Positions 45,094 through 56,861 of a DNA stretch of 64,000 bases are shown here, one piece after another; positions within the stretch are counted from its first letter, which is position 1; each line of letters starts with the position of its first letter. Made by a program: the position numbers and the translations under genes. The stretch is from Grammothele lineata (Eukaryota; Basidiomycota; Agaricomycetes; Polyporales; Polyporaceae), in the NCBI GenBank assembly GCA_002150815.3, contig NDFF03000001.1, positions 310,001 to 374,000 of the forward strand, given 5' to 3'. The notes beneath the pieces were generated by a model. The model saw only the letters and a list, made by a program, of their open reading frames with translations, was not told the origin of the DNA and ran no database searches.

Positions 45094-46688
45094 CTACCAG
45101 CCGCGGCTAGCAAGCTTTCCGCCCTTGAGGTTATCATCACTGAGTGTATGGTGAGTTATGTGTGGTATGAAGGTATGCGGAATACGCACATAGTCAGTCC
45201 GACCATGGCGGGTCCGAGGTCCTCAGAAATCTGTGCAAATATGTTAGAGGAACGGACGATATAGGGTATTCTCGTCTTACATCAGCCAAGATCTTCGGGT
45301 TGTTGAAGTGTGTGACCTAAGGAAAGGTCAGCCCCAAATGATAATTCAGCCTTCACTGCCAGAAGAACACATACAGCCTGCACGATGGCGCGGGCGCGCT
45401 TCGCCGGGTTTTCAGACTGGAAGACATCAGTTTCAACGCGAGACTAGCGTGAAGAAGTGGCACGAGCGCACATGGAAGATGCCAGAGCCAACAAAGACTG
45501 CGATACGGAAGGATCAGGCCACGACGATCATACAGGGTAGGAAGCTGCATACCTCCGTCACAGCCAAGCTGCATCATGAGAGCGGCGTCCGCTAATGTGA
45601 GAGAAAAAGCTTTAGATTGAACACTGACACAAGGCTTCGCACGATACATACCGGGGGTGGCAATACCGCCCGCTGCAAAGTTCACCACCGGGAGACGCTT
45701 CAGTCGCGCGGTCTCCTTCACGAGGTGGTATGGGGCCTGGATCTCTTTCGCGAGGGTGTAGAGCTCCTCCTCGGTCATCACGCTCGCCTTACGGATCTCG
45801 CTCATGACCGACCGCTGGTGCCGCACCGCCTCGACAACGTTGCCGGTGCCCGCCTCGCCCTTGGTGCGAATGAAGGCGGCGCCCTCGGAGATGCGGCGCA
45901 ACGCCTCACCGAGATTGCGCGCGCCGCACACGAAGGGGACCTTGAACGCATGCTTGTTGATGTGGTGCTCTTCGTCCGCGGGCGTGAGCACCTCGGATTC
46001 ATCAATGTAGTCAATACCAATGGCCTGCAGGATCTGTGCGCCGCGGACGATGATGGGTCATGATCGTGAAATTGCGGCAGAAGCTGGGCGACGGACCTGT
46101 GCCTCGACAAAGTGTCCTATCCGCACTTTCGCCATGACGGGGATGGTGACGGCATCGACGATCTCCTTGATCATTTGGGGGTCGCTCTAGGGGCCGTCAA
46201 TGAGCGGCGAGGTGCGCAATGTGGCGCGCTATGGCACTCACCATCCGCGCGACGCCCCCGGAGGCGCGGATGTCGGCGGGAACACGTTCGAGAGCCATAA
46301 CGGCACATGCCCCAGCCTCCTCGGCTATGCGGGCCTGCTCAGCGTTGACGACGTCCATGATGACCCCGCCCTGCGAGCCCGATGAGCAACACACGGGAGG
46401 GCGAGCAACTTCTCGCGAGTCGCGCTGACCTTCAACATCTGAGCGAGCCCTGACTTCACCTACACCCATCGCGCCCGATAGAAATTACGGTCAGATCGAT
46501 TTACGACAGCATGATGAATGAGGAAGGAAAGGGGGGCGCACTCCGAAAGTACCCAGACTACCGCTTGCGCCATCTTTGTCGAGCTTCGAGCGCGTGGGTG
46601 CGACAACAGGTGTACCGGCAGAGTTTCCGACGCCGTGGACGATGGGCGGGGTGGAGACGGGGGTCTGGCCTTGGCTGGGAGTCGTCAT
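45094..46688 (-). CDS. SNZ1: Pyridoxal 5'-phosphate synthase subunit SNZ1/PDX1
   Basis: Synthase subunit of the DXP-independent vitamin B6 pathway: makes pyridoxal phosphate from ribose 5-phosphate, glyceraldehyde 3-phosphate and ammonia supplied by the Sno/PDX2 glutaminase, which is not in this window. A variable N-terminus ([19 protein letters not shown]) leads to [99 protein letters not shown] and [20 protein letters not shown]. The catalytic Asp (IMD) and both Lys residues (MAK, RTK) are present. The end is [18 protein letters not shown], then [18 protein letters not shown]. Six or so introns. Start 46688 opens the usual fungal leader. Confidence 0.97.
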
Positions 46689-47795
46689 GGTGAGCGAAAG
46701 CGAAGAGAGGTGCGCGCGCTGGGCGAAGAGAGGGTGTCGTGCGAGCCGGGGAGGGCGACGCCTTTGTGGCTGGCGAAGACGCGTGGATGACTGGTGGTGA
46801 CTCCCACCTACGAGAACGATTGGCTCCAGTTAGATGGCGGCGCGACTCCGAGCTGATGGCAAGCACGGCAGGGCGGTTTCGCGGAGGGCCCATTCGTCCG
46901 CTCGCTCTTCCGCTCTTCCGTCCGCTGCATGCTCAGGCGCGGAGCTGCCGTCACCTGCATACTCTCGCGAGTCGGGCGCGCGGCTCCTCTCGCGCGCGAC
47001 GCTCGCGTTTCATTACAGCTTGCCTTCCTCCGCCATCGACCCTCTGGCCTGGGCCGAGCGAGCCTGAGGCTGCGCGCGGCCCGAGGACTCCCTGGGTTCC
47101 AATAGCCTCGCGTGCGTGCCGCGGCATCGTGAAGCGGCAGGGCCCGTGCAAGGGATCGACGACCATCGACAGATGACGCAACCACTCACTACATAGCGCT
47201 GCTACTCACTCTCCACTTCCACCCGCAAGGTACGGACAGTGAAGGCGTCCACTCACGTCGGCCCACCATCCCGCAGTCACGAGGCTACCGGCCCCCTATT
47301 GCGTATCGTCCAGGGATTCGCACACAGCTCCATGGAGAGCTTTTCAAAACCGCTGTGTGTCCTTCCTAAGTCATGTCCCCTTGATGCATCCGCTCACATG
47401 TCTCCGTCCCGGCGCGTGCAGGTTTATTTACGGGATCTCATGTTCATGCAGCCCGGCCCAGACATGTCCGTCTCGTCCACCGGATCGTTTATCCGGCGGT
47501 CATTCCTCCCTCACTCGCCCTCATCACACCGCGGACTTCGAGAGGCTAACGGATACTGAATGATGTCTTCACCGCCTCTGTCTCTGGAAGCCACGCGCTC
47601 GCGGAGGTTCTCGAGGTTCTCTTCGGTCCGTCCCGACCCGTAGTCGTCCCGCCGGGTCGCGAGGGCAGGATAGAAACATCTGCCGAGAAGAGCCCGCCAT
47701 CTGGTGACGCAAACGGTCCGCGAACAGGCCCTGACCAACAGTACAAATACCAGAGGCCAAAGGAGGCCGAAGGGCAGGCGAAAACCTCGGAAACG
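46689..47795. other. Divergent promoter region, SNZ1 and GH43 gene
   Basis: 1.1 kb between divergent starts. GC-rich with frames open on both strands from 46,740 to 47,180, but no recognised motif or splice pattern. It must carry the promoter regions of SNZ1 and of the secreted GH43 enzyme. Confidence 0.45.
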
Positions 47796-49965
47796 ATGCT
47801 CTCCAAGCTCTCCTCGCTCCTCAGTGTCCTCGTCGCCGTCGCCGTCGTCGGTGCTCAGTCTATCATCGTCCCGGGAGCACACTGGACGGATACCAGTGGC
47901 AACCAGATTCAGGCACATGGGGCTGGGTTGTTCAAGGCAGGTCGATATGGTTACTTATCAGTCTTATAGACTAACTTTCTTGATCATAGGTCGGAAGTAC
48001 CTTTTATTGGGTCGGCGAAGACAAGTCGCACAACAGCGCCCTGTTTAAAGCTGTCTCTTGCTACACTGCAAGTGCCGAGTGAAACGTTGATTCGGCGCCG
48101 TATGCTAATATTGTCGGATATAGTCCACCGATTTGGTGAACTGGGCTCGCCAGAATGATGCCCTGAGCCCCGTCGCCAACACAATGATCTCCACTAGCAA
48201 CATAGTCGAGCGTCCCAAGGGTGAGTTGTTTTCAACACCCCAGCTTGCGTATCCTCATATTTGCGTGGTACAGTGATCTTCAATTCCAAGGTTAGTAGTG
48301 AGCTCGATCGGTCGTCAGGCACGCCTAAGTGTTGGACACGCCCCAGAACAACGAATACGTGATGTGGTTCCACTCAGATACCTCCAAGTACGTTCCGCCG
48401 CACCAACTCCGTTGGCGTCACGGCTGACGTTACCTCAGTTATGGGGCGGCCATGGTAGGGGTTGCTACGGCAAAGACACCCTGTGGGCCGTACACATACA
48501 AGGCTAGCTGGAAGCCTCTTGGCGCCGACTCGCGAGACGAAGGTTTATTCAAGGACGGTGTGTGGGTTCTCCCGTTCGGGTGGCAGTGGCTGAACCCATC
48601 TCTCGCTGCCTTTTTTAGATAACGGTAAGTTTGATTGATCAACGATCCAAGTCCAGCCATAGACTCAATTGCATTCTGATACGTTGCAGGGACGGCTTAC
48701 CTGCTGTACGCATCTGACAACAACCAGAACTTCAAGATTACGCAGCTGGATGACAACTACTACAATGTTACGACCACGGCAAGCCAGCTGACTGGTCAGT
48801 GTCTCTCTGCCAATAAAGTTTCGCACTTCGTGACGCTTAGGTACCTCGATCACTTCAGGTGCAACGCTTGAAGCGCCTGGTATCGTAAAGCGGAACGGCG
48901 TAAGTTCCGCATCTTTACCTGCCAAACACGTTTGACCATTGTGCAGGTTTATTGGCTCATCGCGTCCCACACCAGCGGCTGGGCTCCGAACCCTAACAAG
49001 GCGTTCCAGGCCACGGTGCGTTCGCCATTGTCGATGCGCACCTCATCCTGATGGAAGGCATCGCTTCATCCAGTCTCTCTCCGGCCCATGGTCGGCGCAG
49101 GCGGACATCACGACCGAGAGCGTGCGCACCTACTACTCCCAAAACGCCTACGACCTCCCGCTGGGCTCGAATGCGATCTACATGGGCGACCGCTGGCGCT
49201 CGGATCTGCTGGGCTCGAGCACTTACATCTGGTACCCGCTCGACTTCTCCAGCGGCACACCTCAGCTTGTCCACGCCGATGTCTGGAGCGTCAACGCTGC
49301 TGCTGGTGCGTCTTCCTTGCTCTATTTCTCCTGAGATTCCTTCATGAAATGCGTGGTTTGACTCTCTGTACGTAGGAACGTGGTCTGTCGCGTCGGGGAC
49401 CTCATACGAAGCTGAGAGCGGCACCTTGGGCGGCTCTTCTCGGCTCCTGTCGAGCAGCTCCTTCTCCGGTGGAGATGCCGTCGGCTATCTTGGTGAGTGT
49501 GCAGTGCGCTATCAACGTGAACTGTTGCTGACGGGTACAACACAGGTAACGGTGGAAGCGTCTCAATCACTGTGCAGGGCAAGGGCACCAATCAATGGGT
49601 CGCGCTGTACTTCGCGAACGGCGACTCGACTTGGCGGAACACTACCGTTAGGTAGGTGGTTTCTCATATGTCTTTTTAGATGTCGCTTATATATCAACGA
49701 ACTCGCGACGTTGTAGCGTGAATGGTGGTTCGCCCGTCTGGGTCGACCAGCCCGATACTGGTGGTGGAAACGTCGTACTCAGCGTCCCTGTTCAGGTGCA
49801 CCTCAACTCGGGCTCGAACACCATCACCTTCGGCGCGAACCAGAGCAGTGAGTTTCGCCTGTTCGCATTCACCGCATTGCACCTGCGCCTAGCTCACACT
49901 TTGAATCACCCGCCCGCGCGTCCGCAGACTACGCTGCCGATCTCGACAAGATCATCGTCTACTGA
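47796..49965 (+). CDS. GH43 exo-1,3-beta-galactanase-like enzyme with CBM35-like domain
   Basis: Secreted glycoside hydrolase family 43, most like the subfamily 24 galactan 1,3-beta-galactosidases that trim arabinogalactan-protein backbones. A signal peptide (LSSLLSVLVAVAVVGAQS) precedes IVPGAHWTDTSGNQIQAHGA, then FYWVGEDKSHNSALFKAVSC, STDLVNWARQNDALSP, VERPKVIFNSKNNEYVMWFH, LLYASDNNQNFKITQLDD, TLEAPGIVKRNGVYWLIASH and YMGDRWRSDLLGSSTYIWYP. The Glu of EAPGIVK is the likely general acid. The C-terminal domain (SYEAESGTLGGSSRLLSS ... QWVALYFANGDSTWRNTTVS ... SNTITFGANQS ... LDKIIVY) has the CBM35 pattern for galactan binding. About twelve introns. Joined length of about 450 residues matches known fungal enzymes. 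Confidence 0.95.
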
Positions 49966-52900
49966 TCCCGGATGCTCCTGCCCACGCCCACGCTGTGTCG
50001 CCTGCATCTCTCACCCACGCACGGGTTAGCCTGTCCATGCGCCCGTATTAGCCCGTCTACAAATATACACCCTCCTATGCATGTTCTCTAGGGTTCGGAA
50101 CCGTCGCGTTCGCGGGTGATCTCTAGGTGACCACATGAACAAGCGCGTTCGCGTTCGGCGCGTCCTCGTCCATCATGAGCCTCTCGTTCACAGGCTCACC
50201 CAGAAGTCGCCGCGTTACGGACTTCTTCCGACAGTCACTCCCGCCAGGGGCTCGCACGGGCCCGGTGCGAGGGCGTGTCCCGACGCCGACTAGACGGGGC
50301 GGCGGCTCGGGCGTATTATACGCAGCGGCCAATGCGCACGGCGAGATACGCGAGCGCGCCGCGTTCGATCTGAACGACGGCACTCGCTGGCAATAACTCG
50401 ATTAGTTCTGAATCTTACAGTGTCACGCCGGCCAGACTTGGCGTGACTGAGAATTTACTTGGTGGTGCGCTGCGGCCTGAGCTGGTCATCTGCAGCTGCT
50501 GTGGCCCAGGTCGGCTCGATCAGGTTCCAACGTCGGGCGATCAGCTGGAGGGGCGTAGCGGCGCGGCGCGATCAAGTGGGAGCGCGGCGCCGGAGTAAGG
50601 GGAGGCGGCACTGCCACTTTTGGAAAGTCCGTCTCGTTCGGACTCGGAGGCCTGAGGGGGTATCCGTGCCAAGTTCCAACAATATTGTCCCTATGCACCT
50701 CCTATGACGAGAGGACACTCAAGTACGACGGCTTGCCCCTTTTCGGAAGATGAAGGGTGAATGTCCGAGCACACAGCGGCGAGACCCGGTAGCGCGTATC
50801 GTAACGAAAGAAAGTCCATCTGACATTTAGTACTCCGCCACGGCGGCGGCGGCGGCAACTGAATCATCTCGACATCTCCTGCGTTCCCCTGTACACGACT
50901 TGTCTGCGTGAACGTGAAACCGGCACGAGTTCGATGTTCCTCGTAAGATGCCGTTGCGCCCGTCTGACACTGCTCCATACAAGAGATCCAGGGAGCGGCG
51001 AACTAGTTCTCGTCGGAGCAGCACAAGCGAAAGCGCGCGAGTCCTCGCATCGAAATGCTAATACTCGACTAGTCATCCGTCCCACGCCGAGTTTGATAGC
51101 GTTGGATGCCGTCATGACATCCTGTTGCTCGAACGTCGACTTTGAAGCTTGAGGTCCACATCTCCGAATGGCGTGTATTTTGGAGTGGGAAACGTCGCCA
51201 CCCCCGGGGAGAAACTATGGGGGGCTTGAACTCACCGGCTGCGCGGGATACCAGGCTTACGCGACGCCACCGTCATACGCCCGAGTCGGAAGGATATCCG
51301 GATCCCAGAGCCATCAGCGCATCGAGAACTGCATCACGGACTTGCATCCTCAGGACCAGTGGCCGGTCGACCTGTCGCAGAAGACCGGAGCTTGGCCGAC
51401 AAGCCGACCCGGGCCATCTGGTTTCCTCGAGGGGGCTCTGAATCGAACGTTTGAACGTTGTACTTGGGGGCGTGGCTGAAACCGGATATCCTACCGCGGG
51501 ACTGCGCCCCCATGAGAAGGGTCTTCAGGTGTGGGGGCTGTACGGCACGTACAGTGACTACGCGGCATGTATGTATGGATATGAATGGGCTTCGTTGTGG
51601 ATATCCGGGCGGGCTGGATAGCTGGATATATAGAACCATTGTCCGAGTGGGTGGATATCCGTCCGTGTGGGGACGGTGGCGCCGGTCATAGGTCGTATGA
51701 GCATCGCCGGCTCATGTCATGGCATCTCGTTCAAATTCATGATGAGCCTGGATGAATCCAGGATATCCGAAAGCACGTATTCTCCGAGCCTTCCACGCTT
51801 CTCTGGGTCACATATGCACACATGTCCCACGCGCTGCCAAAAGTACCGCATACATACCGCAGCGAAGGGTGCCTGCGGGCGGCCATCGATCATCGCGTAC
51901 ATCCAGGACACAAGGCCCACAGACCTATGGATGTGGATGCTGGAGACGTCGGCAGCACAATAGCACTCGCTCGCGTCGAGCGCTGCAGCACCCGCGGGGG
52001 GGGGGCACGCGACTCTTCCCAAACCACGCTTCTCCCCTCCTCAAGGCCGCCAGAAGGACGCAGTAGCAGCAAACGAGCCGGCTCGCGCCTCGAGGTCCAC
52101 AGCTGTCCCGCAGTGCTCGAAACTCGAACCGTACGCTCCGCGACCCAGGCGGTTGAAGGCTGCAGCATTCCGAGGTCCGAAATAATTCGCGTCTCGGGAT
52201 ACGCTGCTCGAGGTTCGAGGCCCATTTAGTCACTATCGCAGCCTTTCTATGGCGGAGTCGGCTCGGGCGATGGCGTGCAAGCGCCTAGCGTCGGACCCGT
52301 GGGGCCCAGTGGCGGTCCGAAGGAACGTCGCGCGCGAGCGGGGGCGGGCCTGTGCCTGGCCCCAGGGCCCCCACTGAACTCCCGAAGCTGACGTCCGCGC
52401 TGACGAGGCGTGCGTAGTGCGGAGACATATCAGCGATGCACATTGAGGGCTAGGAGCTCATGATCACGCTCCGCTAGCTACTGGCTTGGATATCCAGGCG
52501 TGCCGCGGTATGGGCCACATGAGCATGGAACCACGGAAGGTTTACATATGCATTTAGGTCGCACGGCCGCAAGGAGCCTGTTCTTGCGTGTGATGTTCCT
52601 CGTCGTTCGGCAGCACGGTGCGTCCTGCAGTGCAGGCTACGAGGCCCACAGCGACGCCGCGTGAGCACGATAAGTGCGCGGAGTGGACGCGCTAGATACG
52701 GCAACGACGCACGCTGGCCACCGACGGGAGTCATGTTGACGTTGACATGGTCTGCGAGGAACAGGCCCAGCGGCGGAGGACGTCGCGGGTGATCGAATCG
52801 CGCGGAGGCGAGATGAGATCAACGTCCACAATGCGTCCTGCATATATGCGCAGATATCACACCACCGCAGGGCGTGACGGACAAGACAATACACTGTCCC

Positions 52901-53505
52901 TATTCGTGGCGGCACAAGCTCAAGCTCGGACGTGATAATGGCACGCTCGGGCAGCAGATGAGCTTGTCACCCCGCGCGCTGTCAGCCAAGCGTGGGCCTT
53001 GCGTCAGAGCCATCATCACGCCCCGGGCAGCGAATGAGTTGAGCAGGCGCCGAGCCCGTCACGCTCTCAGACCGTGTCGCGACGGAGAGCTCCTGTCAGC
53101 GCGCGCCGCCCGTTTGGCATTCGCCCAAGCGTTACGGAAGGGTGGAGACCGTCGGGCGGCCAAGGTAGAATGCTGCGTGACTCCATATTGAACCACGCTC
53201 GGACAACATCGGGCGCGGTCGATCGAACAGCCCTGAGGGCGTACGTACGACGGTGTTAGGAGAAGAGCTAGTGTAACGACATTAGAAAGCAACAAAGCGG
53301 AGGGAGACGGAATACGCGTGTGCATGTGGATGACCTCGAGGTCCGATTGGAGGCCGAATGGCGTTTTCGTCCAAGCATCCCGATTTCCGAGGCGGGATTC
53401 TGCAGCATATCCGATCCCGAGCGGCGAGCTAGATGCTGGAAGCCCGAAGGCCAACGGCGCGCGCAGGGCCAAACGCGGGCACGCGCGAGCGAGCGCGCCT
53501 GAGGC
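49966..53505. other. Gene-poor 3.5 kb region
   Basis: No convincing gene in the longest gap of the window. Open frames occur on both strands (for example 50,123-50,396 and 51,168-51,479) but lack splice patterns, conserved motifs or coherent codon bias. The stretch contains a 10-G run at 51,996-52,005 and six copies of GGATATCC at 51,292-52,495. It could be an old transposon relic, a non-coding transcript locus or fast-evolving orphan genes. Sequence on both sides is ordinary gene territory. Confidence 0.45.
51292..52495. repeat. Cluster of six GGATATCC palindromes
   Basis: The 8-base palindrome GGATATCC occurs at 51292-51299, 51484-51491, 51599-51606, 51653-51660, 51761-51768 and 52488-52495. 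Related strings (TGGATATGAATGG near 51,577 and GCTGGATATATAG near 51,622) lie between copies. I noticed no other exact copy elsewhere in the window. Spacing is irregular (about 50-720 bases), so it is not a simple tandem repeat. Confidence 0.65.
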
Positions 53506-54274
53506 TTAGAAGCCCCTCTGCGCGAGCCAGCTGATGACATGGTTCTTCCAGCGCCCGCCGGTGAGGATGAGGTGCTTGTGCCTGTTGGCCTGAATAGCGA
53601 TCCGTGCGGCCTCGTCCGACCCCTGCGGGAAGAGCGTCCGCGCGAGGTCGTCCGCGAGCGCCTGCGAACGAGGATGATGAGTGATCGTCCGGAAATATTC
53701 GCCCAAGGTTCGCAGCCCACGCCGGGACCGGGAATCGACATGTGACAGTGGGTGATCGCACGCGCGACGCGTCGCATTTGCACATGCGCAGGAGCGGGAA
53801 CGCGTTCAGCGTGGATATCGGACGAACGGATGTATTGGCGTTCCATCATTCGTGAACCGCGGGCGGGTGGGCGGAAGCGGGAGGGCAGTGACGGATGGAG
53901 AGATGGTGAGGGCGTTGGAGTGGCACGCAGTGGATGGCGACAGGACGGCGACATAAATGCGAGGGAGAGAGAGGATGAGAAGGTCAGCGGTGACAACACG
54001 GCGCAGCAAATATCAAAGAAGGCCGTACATCTACGTTGCCCTCGACGTTGCGGATCAGGACCATGTAACGCGTTCCGCCGTTGCGTATGTCGGTGTACAC
54101 GGGGATGGAGCCTCTTGTGTTGCGACGGACGAAATAGGGCAGCGAGTCAGGCGCGGGGCGGGGCGCGGGGGGCGCCGCAAGATCGGACGAGGCTCCAAGG
54201 GCGACTTGCGGAGAGTATAGGCGTATCTGGCGTGCAGACGCGGGGAGAAGGGGACGGAATAGGGAGGGAAGCAT
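53506..54274 (-). CDS. IMG2: Mitochondrial large ribosomal subunit protein mL49 (Img2)
   Basis: Mitochondrial ribosomal protein of the Img2/mL49 family. Exon 1 (54,029-54,274) starts with a mitochondrial presequence (MLPSLFRPLLPASARQIRLY) and has SLPYFVRRNTRGSIPVYTDI then NGGTRYMVLIRNVEGNVD, the family core. Exon 2 (53,506-53,661) has ALADDLARTLFPQGSDEAAR, IAIQANRHKHLILTGGRWKN and the end HVISWLAQRGF, which matches the standard Img2 C-terminus (G-G-x-x-K-x-x-V-x-x-W-L-x-x-R-G-F). The intron of 367 bases is far longer than most here, but both borders are good and the joined sequence is continuous for the family. About 134 residues. Confidence 0.87.
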
Positions 54275-54962
54275 GGCGGAATGGTGGACGAGGGGCTTCG
54301 CTGGCGGCGGGCGGATGATGAGCAAAGAAAGGAGAAAAGAGTCACAGGCACGCACGAACAGGAGCTGGTGGCTGAAGGGCTGCGAGCTTGTGTGGAAGGA
54401 AGGCGAGGCCCTGGGCAGCAAGTGGTCAACGCGGTGACGGGGAGTGGCAGAGAGCGAGGGCGCGGCGGGAAAATGAGCCGAAGATGGCGAGAGCGAGCAC
54501 ACGGACGAGCCGAGGCGGGGAAACAGCGCGCCGCTCGCCTCGTCGCGACACCGGACGAAGACGAAGACGCGTCAATGTATTGCAATCAGCGCGAACGCGC
54601 GCGATGGCGACCGGACGCGTATTATGCTCACCTCGCGCAGGGATGGTGTCGGTGGACGAATCGGTGGACGAACAAGAAACAGCGTGAGAGTCGGTGGCAG
54701 CCCAGTCGGGCAGGCGACCGCCTCCGGTGGCAGGGAGGCGCTGGGGTGACAGGGGAGTGACGTGTGTGACAGGCGCCGCTCAGGCGATCTGCATCTGGGA
54801 CGGACATCTCATCTCGTCTCGTCCTCTGTCTCTCGTTCCTTTCTCCCGGCTCGGCGCCCTCGCTCCTCCCGTCCTAGCTACCGCCCCGTTTCAATTTATA
54901 ACTTATCCGATGCCTCCTTATAGCCCCCCCTCCGCCCCTCCTCTCCTCTTCCCACTCCCGCC
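54275..54962. other. Divergent promoter region, mL49 and unknown plus-strand gene
   Basis: 688 bases, GC-rich on the mL49 side, then pyrimidine-rich with a TATA-like TATAA at 54,897-54,901. No gene is supported. Confidence 0.45.
54897..54901 (+). promoter_or_regulatory. TATA-like element before the 54,963 gene
   Basis: TTTATAACTT lies about 65 bases before the ATG at 54963, at the spacing seen for the pirin and Zn2Cys6 genes in this window. Confidence 0.4.
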
Positions 54963-55718
54963 ATGATCCCAAGCAGCTCCTGCCTCTTCTTCGACCTCCC
55001 CACTCATCCTTTCCCCAATCTCGCCCTCCCTCCCCCGCCACCAGTACCAATGTATCATCGTGCGGCCTACCACCCACAAGACTACCGAGCCCAGGCACCG
55101 CAGTCGTCTCTCTTCGCAGGCGCACTAGCCCCGTCCACCTGGACCAATGCCGGCCCCTCCTATCCCTCACAGTCGTCCTTCTGGCATCCGGGCCAGCAAG
55201 AGTTCCTCTTGCCTATGCAGCACTATACTTCCAGACAGTCGTACGATGGGCCAGGTTGTGAGTGTAACGTTCTGTCCCTCTCCGCGCCGTACCCTAACAT
55301 TCCATGCCCCGTGTCAGATTCCCTATCCCGATCAGACACCTCGTCTGCCATCTCACGCGACAGTGACCTCTCACCGTCCCCTGAGGTCACGGAGGTCGTC
55401 TGCAACGCACCCCTTGTCGCTCCTGTCCCCCTGCCGTATCATTCTCCTACATTCCTCCTCTACGACCTTCCGGACGATGACGAAGACCTTTCCCATCCGC
55501 CGTATACCCACCGTCCGCACAAGCGCAAGCGCGTAGAGGAAGAAGAGGAAGATTTCCAGCAGGGCCCTATCCCCGCCAAACGCCGTTCCATCTCGGAAGG
55601 CACAAAACAGTGGAACGCGCCCCGTGCTCAGTGGAGCGGTACCGCAGGTCATGTAGCTCCTGTGGCTGCACTGCGCCATCCTCCTGCGGCTTTCTCGCGG
55701 CGTAATCGGGCGCGGTAG
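54963..55718 (+). CDS. Unknown Pro/Ser-rich protein with nuclear localisation-like motif
   Basis: Not recognised. Open from MIPSSSCLFFDLPTHPFPNL through a Pro/Tyr/Gln-rich region (MYHRAAYHPQDYRAQAPQSS, FWHPGQQEFLLPMQHYTSRQ), a Ser/Asp-rich region (SLSRSDTSSAISRDSDLSPS) and LYDLPDDDEDLSHPP to HKRKRVEEEEEDFQQ, which resembles a nuclear localisation signal next to an acidic patch, and the end FSRRNRAR. A probable 60-base intron (GTGAGT ... GTCAG, about 55,259-55,318) keeps frame whether spliced or not. A start at 55,050 is an alternative. Composition suggests a disordered nuclear regulator, by inference only. A TATA-like element supports transcription. Confidence 0.55.
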   Translation: MIPSSSCLFFDLPTHPFPNLALPPPPPVPMYHRAAYHPQDYRAQAPQSSLFAGALAPSTWTNAGPSYPSQSSFWHPGQQEFLLPMQHYTSRQSYDGPGCECNVLSLSAPYPNIPCPVSDSLSRSDTSSAISRDSDLSPSPEVTEVVCNAPLVAPVPLPYHSPTFLLYDLPDDDEDLSHPPYTHRPHKRKRVEEEEEDFQQGPIPAKRRSISEGTKQWNAPRAQWSGTAGHVAPVAALRHPPAAFSRRNRAR

Positions 55719-56861
55719 GCGGTTCGAGCTCGGGACGCACGCTCGGGTTCGGATGCTCGGGCACGTCAGATGATTTCGGCCCTATCGATCTCATTCGCAT
55801 TCGTCGGACATATTACCCCATTCCAATTCCATATCCACCTCATCACCCTCCCCCCACTGTACATTACGCATACATGACTCCCGACTAGTTGCTCCCGGAA
55901 TTTGGACGAGTCTCTTGCCCTGGGCTCAGAGCCCGACCCTTGGCCCTTGGCACGCGCGTCCGCTGGCTCCCTAGATTGTGTGAGTGGATGTCATGTTTCG
56001 ATTACACGCGGCTTCTCGGGACTTCTCGCGCTGACTCTGGCGCCGCACCGGCTTCCCTTTCATCCTCCAGACCAATATTACGCTCTTCCCGCAGTTCGCA
56101 TGACACGGACACGCATCGCCGCCGCACCCTGCCCGAAGGACGCAGCGCCGTTGCCGGGCCCGCTCCACCCACGCGCTGACAAGACACCATCACTTCGAAC
56201 GCGTTCTGGCGTGTGGACCCGGACGGCGATACGGCTGTGAAACTGCCATCTGTAGCCGCGCGAGGGCGAAACGGCGCGCTCGCGCGATCAATATCCGTTT
56301 CCCCCTTGCGTTCATTCATTCATCCCGCCCTCGTTTCCCGCCCGCCGCCACCCCGCTCGGGCAATCCTCGTCCTTCAATCGCTCGCGCGGCATGGGGACA
56401 AAGAGACGTGTATGGAACCGCAACCGGCGCCGGCCCGCCCGCGCGCTTCGTTCCGTCCACAATGGTCCTCGTCCGGTGCTGCGTCGCGTCGCGGTCCACC
56501 GGCGGCTGTGGTGGCGGTGTCGGGCGGCGAAGGAAGAGAGAATTGTGCGTAGACGTCGGGTGCTGCGCGTCCCGCCGACGGGCGGGATGGAGGGGTCCCG
56601 ACGGCGGGCTTGTGAGGGCATGTTGCATAGGCTGCCGCTTAACCTTCCAGAAGCACTGCTCCCGCGCCCGCGGCGTGGTTCCACGCATAGGGTAAGGGGG
56701 CGATATGTATATACTTTGCATATCATTCCTGATCCTTCTGCCAACTGGTGCCGCGTTCACATCCGCATCGAGACGTGTCTGTTCGGGGCCTGCCCATATG
56801 ATGATTCAAACAAAATTCAATGTGCGCGGGTACGCGTTTGCATGTGACATCAATCTCGTTC
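55719..56861. other. Intergenic region downstream of the 54,963 gene
   Basis: 1.1 kb without a supported gene. The part from 56,210 to 56,700 is GC-rich and open on both strands; the last 150 bases are AT-richer and may be the promoter of the doubtful gene beginning at 56,862. Confidence 0.4.

Noticed and set aside
50123..50396. Overlapping open frames on both strands that look protein-like
   Set aside because: Neither has recognisable motifs, splice sites or a promoter, and the composition explains the openness. Left as part of the gene-poor region.
52195..52225. Second B-box-like string GGTTCGAGGCC
   Set aside because: T-stem does not pair (two of five positions), and no cloverleaf can be drawn.
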